Below are positions 1 through 13,500 of a stretch of DNA of 64,000 nucleotides, piece after piece. Every line of letters starts with the position of its first letter. The first letter of the stretch is position 1. The translations under genes were made by a program, and so were the position numbers. Source of the DNA: Azolla caroliniana (Eukaryota > Polypodiophyta); NCBI GenBank assembly GCA_043228905.1, contig JBHGNT010000012.1, forward strand, positions 20,894,001 to 20,958,000, read 5' to 3'. A model generated the notes under the pieces. The model saw only the letters and a list, made by a program, of their open reading frames with translations, had not been told where the DNA came from and did no database searches.

Positions 1-83
1 TTCAAAACAAACAGTAGTGATGCTATTGCTTTACAATAAACTGTTTGCTTTAAATAATATATTTGTCGTGTTTTTTGTTTTAG

Positions 84-2397
84 TTATCCAATGGGACCGA
101 GTGCCTCCTGACTGATACTGTTGGTTTTATACAAAAACTTCCAACCCAATTGGTATGCTTAATACACGTTATCATGAAAATTTTGAGTGTAATGTTTTAT
201 TTGAAATAACAGTATGATTAGAATTTACACTATTATAGATATGCAGGAGATTAGATTATTGGTAGACTATGCCCCCGTCTTCTTTGTGGTGTTTCTTATG
301 CTCATCATGTTTCTCTCTTTGTTGGAGCTAACATTCCCTACGATTTTGTGAGTGAATTACCAACAGCTAAGAAATTTCATTATACTTTTTGTTTACTAAC
401 AATTATCGTTATCTGAGCTAATATAATCTAAACTCAGGTTACCATCGAATATTTTTGTTCATGACCAGTTGCCACTAATAAAAAGATCCTTGTTTATGCC
501 CATTTTATACTTTCGCTTTGACGCTCATGTATATCCATCCCCTACAGTGAAGATACACGTACATGCATCTCATATAAAGCCAGGGGCATGGTGTTCATAC
601 TCCAAAGCTAAGCTACCAGACAAGCTTGCATAGGCATCCCCAAAAACACTTATTTGCATAGGTTGCTTTCCATCATGGGCTGAACTTTTGAACCTTATTA
701 ATATTCTTCATTATGAACTGTTGAGAACTCACTTTACCTTCATATGATCGCATCTTCTGATAAATTTGTGTATCATATTATATTTTCCTACAGCATATTA
801 TATGTTTCACCCCATTTTCAATCTCACTAAATGAGGGTTGCCTACACTAGGATTTTACAGAAAGAAATCCAATCACATCCTTTATGCATGTATCTTCAAC
901 CATCCTTTTTTGGTGGTAACATAATGAAATCTGCTTGTATCTTCTATAATTTTATTTATCATCCATGAAGATGTGCATAAGCTTAATCATATTCTCTTGA
1001 TCATCCAAATATCTGTTGGAGACTGTCATTGATCTCAAAAGTGGTTGATTTGATATGTGCCCATTGTATCTCTAGTTGTTTGCTATTTTGTGTGGTGCAA
1101 TATAGTCTGCATAATGCGTTTATTGATCTAGGTGAATATACATGGTTTACGTCTAGAGATCGGAGCTTCTTCTAAACATATCAGATCAGCTAATATTTAT
1201 GTGGCCAAACATTTAACCACATGAATACACAATATGTATACAGAGGTTTAAATTCTTGGCTGATGGATATGCTAATATCCTTCGGTTTTTGTGGAAAATA
1301 TTTAAATTGCATTATCCTAATGTTGAAGAATGTTTTTATGTTATCAGGTTGCATCTTTTCGGGCAACACTGGAGGAGATTAATGATTCATCTCTACTGCT
1401 ACATGTTGTTGATATAAGGTAAATCTTTGATACTCGTTCTATTAGTATGCATTGGGTTGCTAAACTGATATTGATTGTTTCTCAGTCATCCCCTCGCCAA
1501 AGAGCAAATGGAAGCTGTTGAAAGTGTTCTTGCTGAGCTTAATGTAGAGCATATACCTCGGCTTACTGTTTGGAATAAGGTAAATGCAGAATCCCCTATT
1601 TTAGTACATGCTGTGCAGTTAGCATGAATGTCCTCTAATTTGAGAAAGGTTCCATTTAGTTGAGATGTAGGTGTTCAGTTAACTATATATATTCTGTTAA
1701 ATTTTGAAATATGTAGAATATTTCCAGTCAACACATGAAATCATTGTTGCAGAGAGCAAGTAATGTGAAAAGATCATTTTCCAAGTTTTTGCCATGATGG
1801 AGATTCACAAATTGAAACTGATTGTTAAATACGGTTTTTAAAACAATAAATAGAAGTTTTATTTTTTTATTTTTTTTCAGATAGACCGAGCTGATAAAGA
1901 AAGCATAAGGAGAGCAGAAGCAGTTGCAGAAGGGGATATCGCTCGTATCTCGGCTGTGACAGGTGAAGGTGTAGATGATTTATGCAAGGCCATCCAGGAA
2001 AAGCTGAAGGTTAACGAAATATTATGAATTCATCTTTTTTAGTTTTAGCTCTTAAACTCGCAAAGAAATGGCTCTTTGCTGGAATATGTAGCCTTTAATG
2101 TATTTGATTTTATGGTTTCTCTTGGCAGGAAACTCTTGTATGGGTGGATGTGCTTCTCCCATATGACAAAGGAGAATTTGTGAATGTTGTGCATAGGCTA
2201 GGAGTTGTTGATTCCATGGTGATGATTTGAATTACTTATTTTCTGCTCCATTTCTTCTTTGAGCTTTCTAGATTAAAGAGTATTCTAAAAACATTTTACA
2301 TGCTCTGCAGGAGTATCTGGAAGATGGCATCTCTGTGAAAGCACATGTTCCACTGCGCATTTCGAGACAACTGCATGACCTGCGTCAAACTGTTTAA
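84..2397 (+). CDS. HflX-type GTPase, 3' part (six terminal exons)
   Basis: This is the C-terminal part of an HflX-family, ribosome-associated GTPase; plant members are usually organellar. The exons, inferred from splice sites and continuous phase, are 84-152, 1348-1418, 1486-1579, 1881-2009, 2129-2218 and 2311-2397, giving 179 codons and a TAA stop. Visible motifs are the G3 box DTVGF in the first exon, the conserved FRATLEEI stretch, the G4 box NKID split across the third and fourth exons (VWNK/IDRAD), and the G5-like SAVTGEG. The last two exons encode the HflX C-terminal domain (LLPYDKGEFV, then RISRQLHDL). The N-terminal HflX domain, G1 P-loop and any transit peptide lie left of the window. 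The family call is firm; the organelle is inference. Confidence 0.9.
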
Positions 2398-2564
2398 GGT
2401 GTATGTATGATTGCCTGGCAAATGCCAAGAAGCATCCTCCTGTATTTTCTAGTGAGAAAATCCATGCTACTGTACAGATGTACTCCTGTGTCCATTGTAT
2501 GATGTCCTCAATGTCATAATGACTTTGTTTTGAAAATCCATTTGTGTATTTATTTATGTGTATA

Positions 2565-2570
2565 AATAAA
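2565..2570 (+). terminator. Poly(A) signal of the HflX gene
   Basis: A canonical AATAAA lies about 170 bp after the HflX stop codon in a T-rich 3' UTR. Confidence 0.5.
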
Positions 2571-3330
2571 GTCTTTGTTATCCTTGTAAGATTGAAAGAT
2601 TTATATACCTCTTTCAACATAATATTAATGCTTTAATTGTTCATCTCCATATCCATACCCTGTAAGCCATAGGTTGGGAATCTAATTTTTGCATGTTACT
2701 GGTGGTTGCAAATTGCAGATCAGTCCTGTGAAGAGCCATGTATTTTTAAACATCTTTTTGGTTAATGGTCCGAAGGCACATCACATTTCAGTAAGCCGTT
2801 CATTGAATCTTGTAAGGAATACCTTGTGTTTGGGATAAATTTTGATTTTGTTCATGGCCAAAAGTTTCAATGGCAATAAGAAAATTCTTGACTGTAATCT
2901 TGAGTGACCCATGTAAGTAAAGAATGATTGCTTCATTATAATAGGCAAGCAAATCAGTTTTATAATAGGCATTTTAACATCCATTTCAACTTTCATGTTG
3001 CAACTGTATTTGGAGTGATGTAAGCATTGTCTTAATACAAAGCAGTGCTTTGGTTTACAATCACATTATAAATCGAATTGTTCATGCATTAATTGTGTGA
3101 GGGAACATCTTCCAGTTATCAAAAGATTACAATGGATCGTTTTTTAATTACAAAACAAGTGGATGGACATAATCCTTACTCAAAATGATGGGCGTTAAAG
3201 ATATCCATGCCTTGCAACTTTTAAGTAAATTTGTTTAAAACATCTCTAGAAACTCTGCTACAAATATGCTTGCCTATCTTGTCTGCATTGCTGTATGTTA
3301 TTGCTGCTTCAAAGGGAGATGCCCTCACTT

Positions 3331-3570
3331 CTATATTTCTAGCATCCTATTGCTACTATTCATCACACGGATTTGATTTCACTTTTCTACACTAAAACCA
3401 AGTCAGGGTGCATGCTTGTCACTCTTGCTTCCATATTTCTAGTATCCTATTGCTAGTATTGATCACACAGATTTTATTCACTTTTCTACACTACCACCAA
3501 ATTAGGGTTTATGCTACAATAAGTCATCACACAGATTTTATGCTACTATTAGGGGCTATGCTTGTCTCGT
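3331..3570. repeat. Diverged tandem repeat, period about 100 bp, 2.4 copies
   Basis: Two units start at 3331 and 3431. Both contain ATATTTCTAG.ATCCTATTGCTA, then ATCACAC.GATTT and ACTTTTCTACACTA. A partial third copy (CATCACACAGATTTTATGC) runs to about 3570. The remaining intergenic sequence between the convergent HflX and kinase genes (about 2600-4530) shows no gene. Confidence 0.6.
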
Positions 3571-4532
3571 TATTGATAATATGTTTTAATTGTTTAAACC
3601 AAATCCATTACCACACAAGATTTAATTCTTAATTATCCATAATGGTGGCAAGTAGGATCTGTGCTTTTACTGTATCGTTATTTTGATAGTGTTAACACTT
3701 ATTTTTGCCTACCACATCAAATAAAATGTAAAGGATCTACAGCTCTCAAGATTTTTGACATCATGAAGAGACTGGTCAAATTTTCTACCAAAGCATTGAT
3801 TCCCACATAGATTTGATTTCATCAGTTAGTATGCTCCTCAATATCTTTTGAATTATTAAAAGAAATAGTCAATTTCTTAACATAAAACACAATTTCTTAT
3901 AACAAAGAAATGTCATTTCATGTAACAATTCAAAATTATTTACAATGAGCAGTTGGATGTATTTTACTGACATCTATTTTGACTGTTTTTGTAACATAGA
4001 ACCCTCTTTGGGTAGACTTCTTCTGGATCACATTGTTAGTAGGCACATTGTTGATTCTACAAAACCTTCTTTTTTATGGTCACACTATTTGATGGCCATG
4101 TGTGATATTGAAACCATTAAATGACAATCATCAAAGTTGTCATTAATCCCACATAGGCACAATACACAATGCAAGTGCTAATTCTCAGAGACTCAATATG
4201 TACAGAGAAATGGGAACAAAGAGCACCACAAAGTTCATTTATGTCCAGCCTATATCATAGGGAGTAATGAAAATTCTGGTTCAACTTCCTTACCTTTTCT
4301 CTCTGATTTGATGGCGTTTTAGGAAAAGGAAGGTGATTGACCAAGGTATCTCTGAGAATAAGGGCTCACATACCTGCAAACATTCTGATGCCAAAATTAC
4401 GCAGATGTTTGATATTGAAAATCATGTAACTATATTTAAAATAAGTAAAATACATTCACATCATACCACAGCCATAAATGCATCATTCAGTTATGAGCAG
4501 TTAACAATGCTGGAAACTCAGTATTGAAAGCA

Positions 4533-7500
4533 TTACTTGTTATTGGCTCTCTTTTTGTATGGGGGTGGTTCACCAGGCTTATACACCCCAGTCGATCCCT
4601 TTGGTGAAAGATCAGGAACAGAGGCTCTATAATTCTTCACACCTTTAATAACTTTTGAGCTTTTGATGCTATGAAACTACAAAATTCACGAACACATAAA
4701 AAATCATATTAATATAGACTGAAAAGAGTAGGTATCCTTCCAAGCAAAACATATTACCTTAGGGCCACTCATTGGCATTGGACTCCTCTGAAAGCTGCAA
4801 GCATGACTTAATGTAATTTTCGGTGGACTCACAGAGTGTCTACAAGTTCCCTTTATAGGAGGAAGGCCATGAGAAGCATCGAGATTCCCATCATGTAAAT
4901 CCCTATAAGTGTTTGAATTTTCTATCGGGCCAGTGTACATCGACAGTGTAGAACCAAGTGACGGCATAGGGCTTGATATATTACCGAAGTGTGAAGCTGG
5001 TGTAGAGCGGGAGGTGCCCTTCTCAGCCTGCAATTATTACGAATATCACATTATCAGTAAAACTTCATTTAATAAAAACAGCATGAAGGTTTAGATAATC
5101 ACTGCATTCCCAGACCAAAATATTCCTGAAAATTTCGTTGGAGTTTTCAGTTTCTAATGGGATCAATTACTAAGAAAAATCATATCATACTCATGTAACA
5201 CATCAATGGAATTATTATCCTTTTAAAAAGCACAGCTCATGCAGCATATTATATTGTTCTCTTTGAACCTTTTTGAACGTAGTGGAGTCTTATAGTAATT
5301 CACCTCTTTAAATTTGATGCAATTGCTTAGAAGTGGAAACTGAGGTACACCACCAGCTAGGGACTGTGGCGAGCATGCTGCACTCGGATTGCCATGCTGC
5401 TCAGCTAGAGACATCTTAAAAACATCACTTGCTCGGGACTTGCAACCTGCTACATCTTGCACTCCCAATCTGTAATATTTATTTATCGATAATCAATCTT
5501 TAATTGCAGTACAACACACATCACTGAAACGGCAAAATAATTTTCTAATATATATGTGACAACGTCCAAACATAAACCAGGCATTGTATAGCAGATAAAG
5601 ACCATGCACAAATATGACATTGATAGTATGATCATATACATAATACATTGGGTGGGTTGACATGATTGGTTAAAAAATAGGCATTTCAAATTTTTGAAAA
5701 AGAAAGAAGAGTTCAAAGTCCATGTTTACAGCATGATTCATACCTTGGTGATGGCCGCAAACTCCTAGTGGCAGCATTCAAGAATGCTTGCTGAAATTTG
5801 TCCCTCTCTCAAAGCTCCTTAAAATAGATGTGTCTAAGAGCCTGTCTAGCTGACCATCTGCAGATAAGATACAAGTTTTCATATTTATCAAGAAGATTAC
5901 ATCTACAATCGACATAAGTTATTCTTTGTTAATTCTTGAATGGTTACCTATCATCTGGATTATAAGCAAGTAGCTTGCTTAGAAGTTCTAAACAAGCAGG
6001 TGATGCATGCGGTATTAGTCGTGCAAGGCCAGAACCATCTTGTTGGGGGAAACTGAAGTCTGCATGCTGTGATCTCCTGATGAGATTCCAAATAATGATG
6101 TCAGAAAATCAAAACAAAAACTACATTTTATGCTGCATAATAAGCGAACAAAAATTTACATATATTGGAATGACATGTTAAACCTTTTCATCTTCTCCAA
6201 AAGCTGTGGTGGTGGTGTTCCCAGAACTTTATGGATTTTTTGGATTTGATCGAGTTCATTATTACCTAAAAATATTTCCATGATATTTTCATACAGGCAG
6301 AAAAACCACCAACTTTAAACTAAACAAGGACTTAGTTTCTGAACCTGGAAATAAAGGGAACAAACTAATAATTTCAAAAAACACGCATCCCACACCCCAC
6401 ATATCCATCTTATAGTTGTAATAACCATCTGTCAATAAACACTCAGGGGCACGATACCTGCATAACAGAAAAACATCAACACTTAAGAGGTTCTTGATTA
6501 TTATAAGAATTATGATTGGCTATATAAATGGTTAAATACTAGATGCAGAAATGTATGGCCAGAGGTTAAAAATGGGGAGGCAAATTGGCCTTCCATAAGT
6601 AGTTAATATTCTATCATTTTACAACCAGACAAGTCCAGAGAAATTCAGTATGTCCCAATACAGAACAAACAACAAATATTCCTGAATTACTGCCACTAAG
6701 AAATGGTTTCTTGAAAAGAAACCATACACGTTTCAAGATGGACATCATTATCATTTAGGTCTGGAAAAGACATTGATAGAGGTCTACAGGGAGATGAATC
6801 ATCATCTATTGATGGGCCATTGTAGAATAACTATTGGCCACAAGAAACACATGTTGGTGTGGTTTCTGTTGAAAACATGCTTAGAAGTAGATGATTGATT
6901 GTTTATGATATGCAGCTTATTAGAAAGAAAGAAATATATCGTAATTTCTTTCAGGAGGCCAAAATGGCCTATGAGACCAAAAAAGAGATTACATCTTAAA
7001 ATGTTGCCTCATCTTTGAGAGCAAACCAAATAAATGTAACTAAGTCAAAAAGTAGATAAAAATAGACGTGACTAAAGAATTCCTTTATCTACACATGTAA
7101 GACTCTCAAGTCAGACAGGTTGTAATTTTTGTCTTCAAAATATCTCTAGATAGGTCATTCCAAAATGGAAAGATCTCTAAAATGACAGAAGCACCTCTGA
7201 TGGCAGCAGATAATGGCCTTTATTTGTTGATGACAAGTGTGATGAGATTCTGATCCATGAGGTTGGAGTCTATGTGCACAACCAATTGCTATTGCCCGAT
7301 CTATAGTAACCCCTTAGCAATTTCTTGGTTGGAAGCCCACTTGTGTAGCCTATGATTGACTTGTAGCATGAGTAGGAGTGATGGGGCTAAAGAAAGTTAT
7401 GACCTTCTATGTCGATGAGCTTGGGTTGGGCAATCCTTGTGCCTCTTTAGTTCTAACAAGAACTGCCTCAAGCACCTTTGGTCCTCATTTTCCATTACCT

Positions 7501-10500
7501 TACATAGTGGGGAAATCCTTGGTTAAAGAGGCATATTATCTCCCTCTTATTTCATAAAAATGGTACAATTGCAAACATAGGATTCTTCAGATTCTCTCCC
7601 TGATGTCACAATTGGCAAATTCCTTCATCCGGAGGGGCAGCTGATGTTAACAAGTCACAATTGCCCTATCATAGTGCACAATGCACAATGCACACAGCAC
7701 TGGGATAGAAGCACGTCCAATGTGCACGAACGAGTTCTTTATAATGGGTTATCTTCCTAACACAAAAAGTTGTGGACTGATCAATGTTTTTACATTATCC
7801 AAATTTATAATATACGTTCAAATCACTCTATCCTTTTCCACTTTGTTCATGTTTAGATGCAGATAATCCACGCTATAGTGGAATGTACATAGTGCACTTA
7901 TGTTTGTGCCATGTGACTCAAATTATTGTTGCGTTTGAGCATACTAACAATGATTATTGCTGTGTTCAACGAGTTCTTTTGATGACGTAAGTGCCAACCT
8001 TGAGTACCTTCAATTAGGGATCTCCCATAATTATTGGATACCAGTCATTGATTGGAATAATGCCTTGGCAATTATTGGCTGCTCTCAACTCCACCCAAAT
8101 TACATCATGGGGCATTGATGCTTTGCTCGTTATCATTCAAGCAATCATTGAGACTAAAGATCTCTCCAAATCTTTCCAGTTATTTTTCTTGTGAAGACTT
8201 GATCCCCAGGTTTCCACTCCGTAAAGAAGAATTAGTATGACAAGTGTATAAATAGCCACAATTCAGTTCACGGCTCTTGGAACTGCATATGAGCACATTG
8301 TCTTTCAAGAGCACCACGGATTGCATATCCATGACAAAGTCGGGCACAAGCAAAATATCAAAAATGAATCAAGGCCTTGTGAATGTTGCGCCTAGTTAAG
8401 TGTATGATTGTGTGCATGCCACCTTTTCCTCTTCCAAGAAGAATTTTGATTCTTTGTAACCCATGCTTGAAATAAATATCCATTCCTGACTTCTAACGAA
8501 GAATGGAAAAGAAACCTATATTACGTCTTTTAAGAGACCAAAATGTCATATAAAACCAAACAAGCAATTAAACCTTAATATGTTGTCTCGTCTTTAATTA
8601 ATTCGTTTCAATGTTTATGACTTCATTCACATTAGTGCTTACATTAAATGTTACTCGAGAAATTGTAGCATTCAGTTTTCTTATTTGAAGAAAATATATC
8701 TATCCTACATTAATGAATGCACTTGCAAACTCTAAGAATGTATTTCGTAACTGCACCAGTCATACATCTATTGTTAAAGGGTTTTCTCTGTAAAATATTC
8801 TCGTTACCTTCATGGTAAACAGAATTAAGTTCGTAAATATTACCATCTTGTTGATATGTATTCTGTGTAGGGTTGCTTGGAATAGATACCCCTGCAGCTT
8901 CCAAAATCAGCTAGCTGGAAGGCTAGAGAAGAACACTTTAGATGGAGACACTAATGAATGGTCTTGAACACATGAAAAATTCATAAAGATGACTAACCTT
9001 TAGCACTTCATCCACAATAAGTATATTTTCTGGCTTGATATCTCGATGAAATATGCCATTTCGATGCATATGATCTATGGCTGCAATAACAGTAAAAAAC
9101 TAAAATTTCAGCATAGAGTTATATCATGTGTGCTAAGAGACTGTTTTTGAAAGTGATGAGGCTGGACTATTACTTAGAGCACTATACAGAATGCCACTAG
9201 ATAGATCGCATAAAATGCATGCATTGGTGAGATGGTGCCAGACACACACAAGATCTATAATGTGTGCAAGAAACCACTTACATGAGCTATAATACCATTC
9301 TGCAGTGACAGTCAGATGTATGAAAATGCATTCTGCCCCAAACTGGAAGGAATATGTGACAGTATTCTAGAGCAACCCATGAAGAACCAGCAGATTTTTC
9401 CTATCAACACTCCATCAAGGTAAATGTCAATATAGCTGGCACCTTTCTCGCCACCAAGAAAGCTGGGAATAACAGAATTTCCATGTGTACCTTAAAGTAA
9501 TGCATGCCACCACTGTAGTAAATACAGTACGTCTGCCTGTATTCCTGATCTCTCTTCCAGAATAGAAGGTAATATAACTAGAGTGCCCATGAAATAACCT
9601 GTAGCGTAAGCAAGAAAAAATGGGAATTGTCCCCCTTCAAATGAATGTGGGGAACATTGCTCTTTGCAGACCACCACGGCTCTAGACAACAAAAGAAAAG
9701 TCAAGATGTCAAAGGCCAATACACAAAGACTATATAGTGAAGTTCCATAACCCAATTGAACACAATATAAATATTATCTGGCTGAGAAAAGGGTTTTATA
9801 GTAAAACTATTCACCATCTAGTGAACTAGAATGTAGGAAATCTAAAAAGCCCAGAAAGTCTGAAAATTGCATCACCTTACACTGGTTTCAACACATTCTC
9901 TAACAGCTGTAGTTCAACACTGGCCCTGAGGAAGAGGCAGTCACTGTAAGACAGGGGATGCAAGAGTTATCGGAATGAGTGGGCGTAAAGCATCTAGGTG
10001 GCTCCTTAAGTCCGCTGTCAAATCCCGGGGTTCAACCCCAGACAGGCAGTCGAAACTACTGGGCTAGAGTCAGGTATGGGCAGAGGCCATTTTCGGTGGA
10101 GCAGTGAAATGCATGGAGATTGGAAAGTTCACCAAAGACGGAGGTGATCTAAACTCAACAATTAAACCATTTCTTCCCTTGAAAATCCTTCTTTTGAGGA
10201 AGGATATCTGTGCTACCTTAGTTTTAATACCAAATAATTTCAATAAGCGATTACGCTTCGACAGACCTATAGGATTCAAGTTCTCAGTGTAATAATTGAT
10301 CATATCTATGAATTTTTTTGGCAATTTCGATTCAACAAAAGACAGGCTTCTTCCACCACCCTATCAACCAAATCTACTCAATGTCTGAATCCAATTCAGA
10401 AGCCTCCTCGTTTTTTCAGTCTCTTCAGAAAAACATTTGTGTTCCCCTCAGTGATGGACCTCACTCCAATACTTGACTCGATGGGTTGTTCTTGTCAACA

Positions 10501-13500
10501 CTCACTGACTTGGGGATCTTACGTAGCATCATGATAGCCATGCTATATCACATAGCTTTTCAGGAGTATATTGATTAACCATACGATCTCAAGGTGAATC
10601 AATTTCGAAAGTGTCTTCTCCTTAATATCCGTAGTATAGATTCTGGCTTCATGGAAGAGGGTTATAATCCCCTGCACGTGGAACTTTATGTGACACAAGT
10701 TCATCCCATACTTGAGGTTTGAAGATAGCATTCACCAGAGAAATTCCGTCACACCGAGACTGATTACACCCCGACAAGATTGATTGACATAAATGAATTA
10801 GGAGGAGACTAATATGAACCCTATAATTTCTGCTGCTTCTTTTATTGCTGCTGGATCACCTGTAGGCCTCACTTCCGCCGGTCCTAGAGTCAGCCAAGGA
10901 ACAACCGCTGGACTGGCGGTCAAAGGTATCCAAGAAAACCAGAGGCCAAAGGTAAGATTCAAGGTACTCTATTGCTAAGTCTAGTTTTCATGGAAACTCA
11001 GATCGAATTTGAAGAATTCCAGAAGTGGGGGGATCACTAATCATTCTTCACTTCCTACTTGGCATAGCTTGCTACATGGGTCGTGAGTGGGAACTTTGCT
11101 TCCGTTTGGGTCGTCTTTGATCACCCAATCGAGATTGTCAGATTAGACTCCTCCGTACGAAGCCTGATTGAAGGATTGATCGATTACTCCTGGAAGAGAA
11201 AACTCCGTCTGTACATAGTATTTTTTGTCCCGATTTACAAAATATTCCTCAATTGTGAGAAATATGTGAGAAGTAGAGGCATCCCTTCATCATATGAGAT
11301 GACAGCTTGGGTTTAGTCTGTCGTGATCGAAATATAGGATCAAGTCACACATTGCAATACACTGGGCGTTCTGATTCCTTGAGAGGCTTAGCAAGGAGAT
11401 TTGCTATGTAACTGGGGACTCACTTTGGGACCCATACTTGAGTTACTGGGCATGCTAATTTTATATATCCCATTCGGTATCTTCAAACCTGAGAAGCGGT
11501 GAATTCAACCCCAAAAATTGGAAGACTCCTCATTCTCGACAGATCAATGGTCTCCACAGGCAAAAACTCCACCTTTTATTGGCCCAAAAATTCCCTCACA
11601 GAATAAACCATCTCGCTCTGGCTTATGGGTTCAACACTGGCCCAAAGGAAGAGGCAAACCACCATCAGGATTGAGGATAACAAAGAAAATGTCACACACC
11701 TGTGATGCCAAAAATTAGTGTGAAGCCAACTTAGAAAGGAACCTTTCAAATGAAATATACAGGAAAAATTTCTAAAACTTTTTACCTTTAATGAGTTGAT
11801 ACATGTAACACTTGATACGCTCTTCTGGTACATAGGTCCTGCGACCCCTAATCATCTCATATATATTCATATCCATTAGCTCAAATACTAGCGCAAGCTT
11901 CCCAGTGGGTTCATCACTGCAGAGACATAGGTAAACAATGAGACACTAAATTTTGTCTTAACTTTTTCATCAAATATACTTGAATTAGTTGTGTAAAAGT
12001 TGCAGCTTATTTAATGTAATGTAAAGAAATAAGAGCCGCACTATAAAACTTCCAAAAGCTTGATTATGTTGGCATGAGGAGAAAGCCTTTGTAAAGCCTG
12101 AATCTCCCGAAGGTTTGTCACCTGACGAGGAATAACCACCGCACAATATTTCAACATTCACAAAAACAATGCACCGATTCATTTATCAAATAACTGAATT
12201 TATCTTTTGTATGAACCTGATCTACACTGTCGAATGTGTTCTTCATGCATTTGATAGCAACATATTTGCTGGTTTTGAGGCATTGTGCTTTAAGGACTTC
12301 AGAAAAAGTACCTTTTCCTTTTTTGGCTATCATCCGATACTCGGAACTGGATTGCAGAAATAAAGACCTCTTCAAGGTTCATTTCATGTAAATGCATGAG
12401 TAATAAAGATTTATGTAGAAAGTTCACAATTTATAGAAGACCTCTTCATGATTTATTTAAAAAGAGTGGATTTTGATGATTGATGAAATCTACACACTCA
12501 TGTCTCAATTAAACACAATTGGGATAGTCCTGCTCTTGCAGCTATCCTGACTCGTCTCTCTTTCAGACAGATGTCAAGACTACCTTCTTGGGTGGACATC
12601 TGTTGACCAGCCACCTGTTTTTTCTTTCCATCCTAAGGAGGTCCATATATAGAGGGTAATAAAGCTTGGATGGTCCTAAACAAGTAGTACCAAAAGTCGG
12701 ATATTTTCTCCTTCCCATTGGTATGCAATGAACCAAGGCTGATTCTAATTGCAACGCTCTATAACATTCATCCCCAATAACTCTTGTAGTTTATGTGGAT
12801 GATTTTACCTTTACTAGTTTGAGACAGAAAGGGGTCATTACATCATGTAATCCTTGGAGCATAACTTTGAAAAGACCAATCTGACATTTCCGCACTACTT
12901 TCTCAGCTTTGAGATCTACCAGACACCAACAAGTCATTATCTTCTCTCAATAAAAGCATGTTCAAATGATTCCACAACAATTTCATATTATGACTAATTT
13001 ATGGCACAATCTCCGCCCCTGACCCCAGGGTCCCTCCAAAAATGATACATCCACACATCAACTGGAAATGCTTTCATCAGACAAGTGGGCTGCCCAGCCT
13101 GGCTTACATATTACCAACCAAACATTTTTCTGCACAGTCAATTAACTTAGCTCTTTTGCTGCCAAGTCTTGTCAAGCTGTTGCATACTGTACATTGTGGT
13201 ATCAACCCAACACATTCATGCATCATATTCTATATGGTCATGATGTTCGGTGACTTACTGGACTGTAAGATTCTGATTGTACTGGAAATCCTAACATTCA
13301 CCACTCAACTACTCAGGTAGCTTTGAACTCTTGTTCGGGGCCTACATTATATAGCAGAGTATGTCAGCCAATAGTTGAAGCTGAAAACCATGCCACTTGT
13401 TACACTCCACGTGAGGCAATTTGGCTACTTCTCCGAAGAGAATTAATGTGTTTACCACCTGGGCCACTATTGCGATAGCTAAAGTTGATTTCTACTGACA

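Noticed and set aside
5809-5811. Selenocysteine or programmed readthrough at the kinase TGA
   Set aside because: The position is Arg in relatives, land plants lack selenocysteine insertion, and no readthrough context was recognised.
9945-10142. Functional rRNA gene
   Set aside because: Only about 200 bp of plastid-type 16S is present, with many transitions, inside a protein-coding gene's intron.
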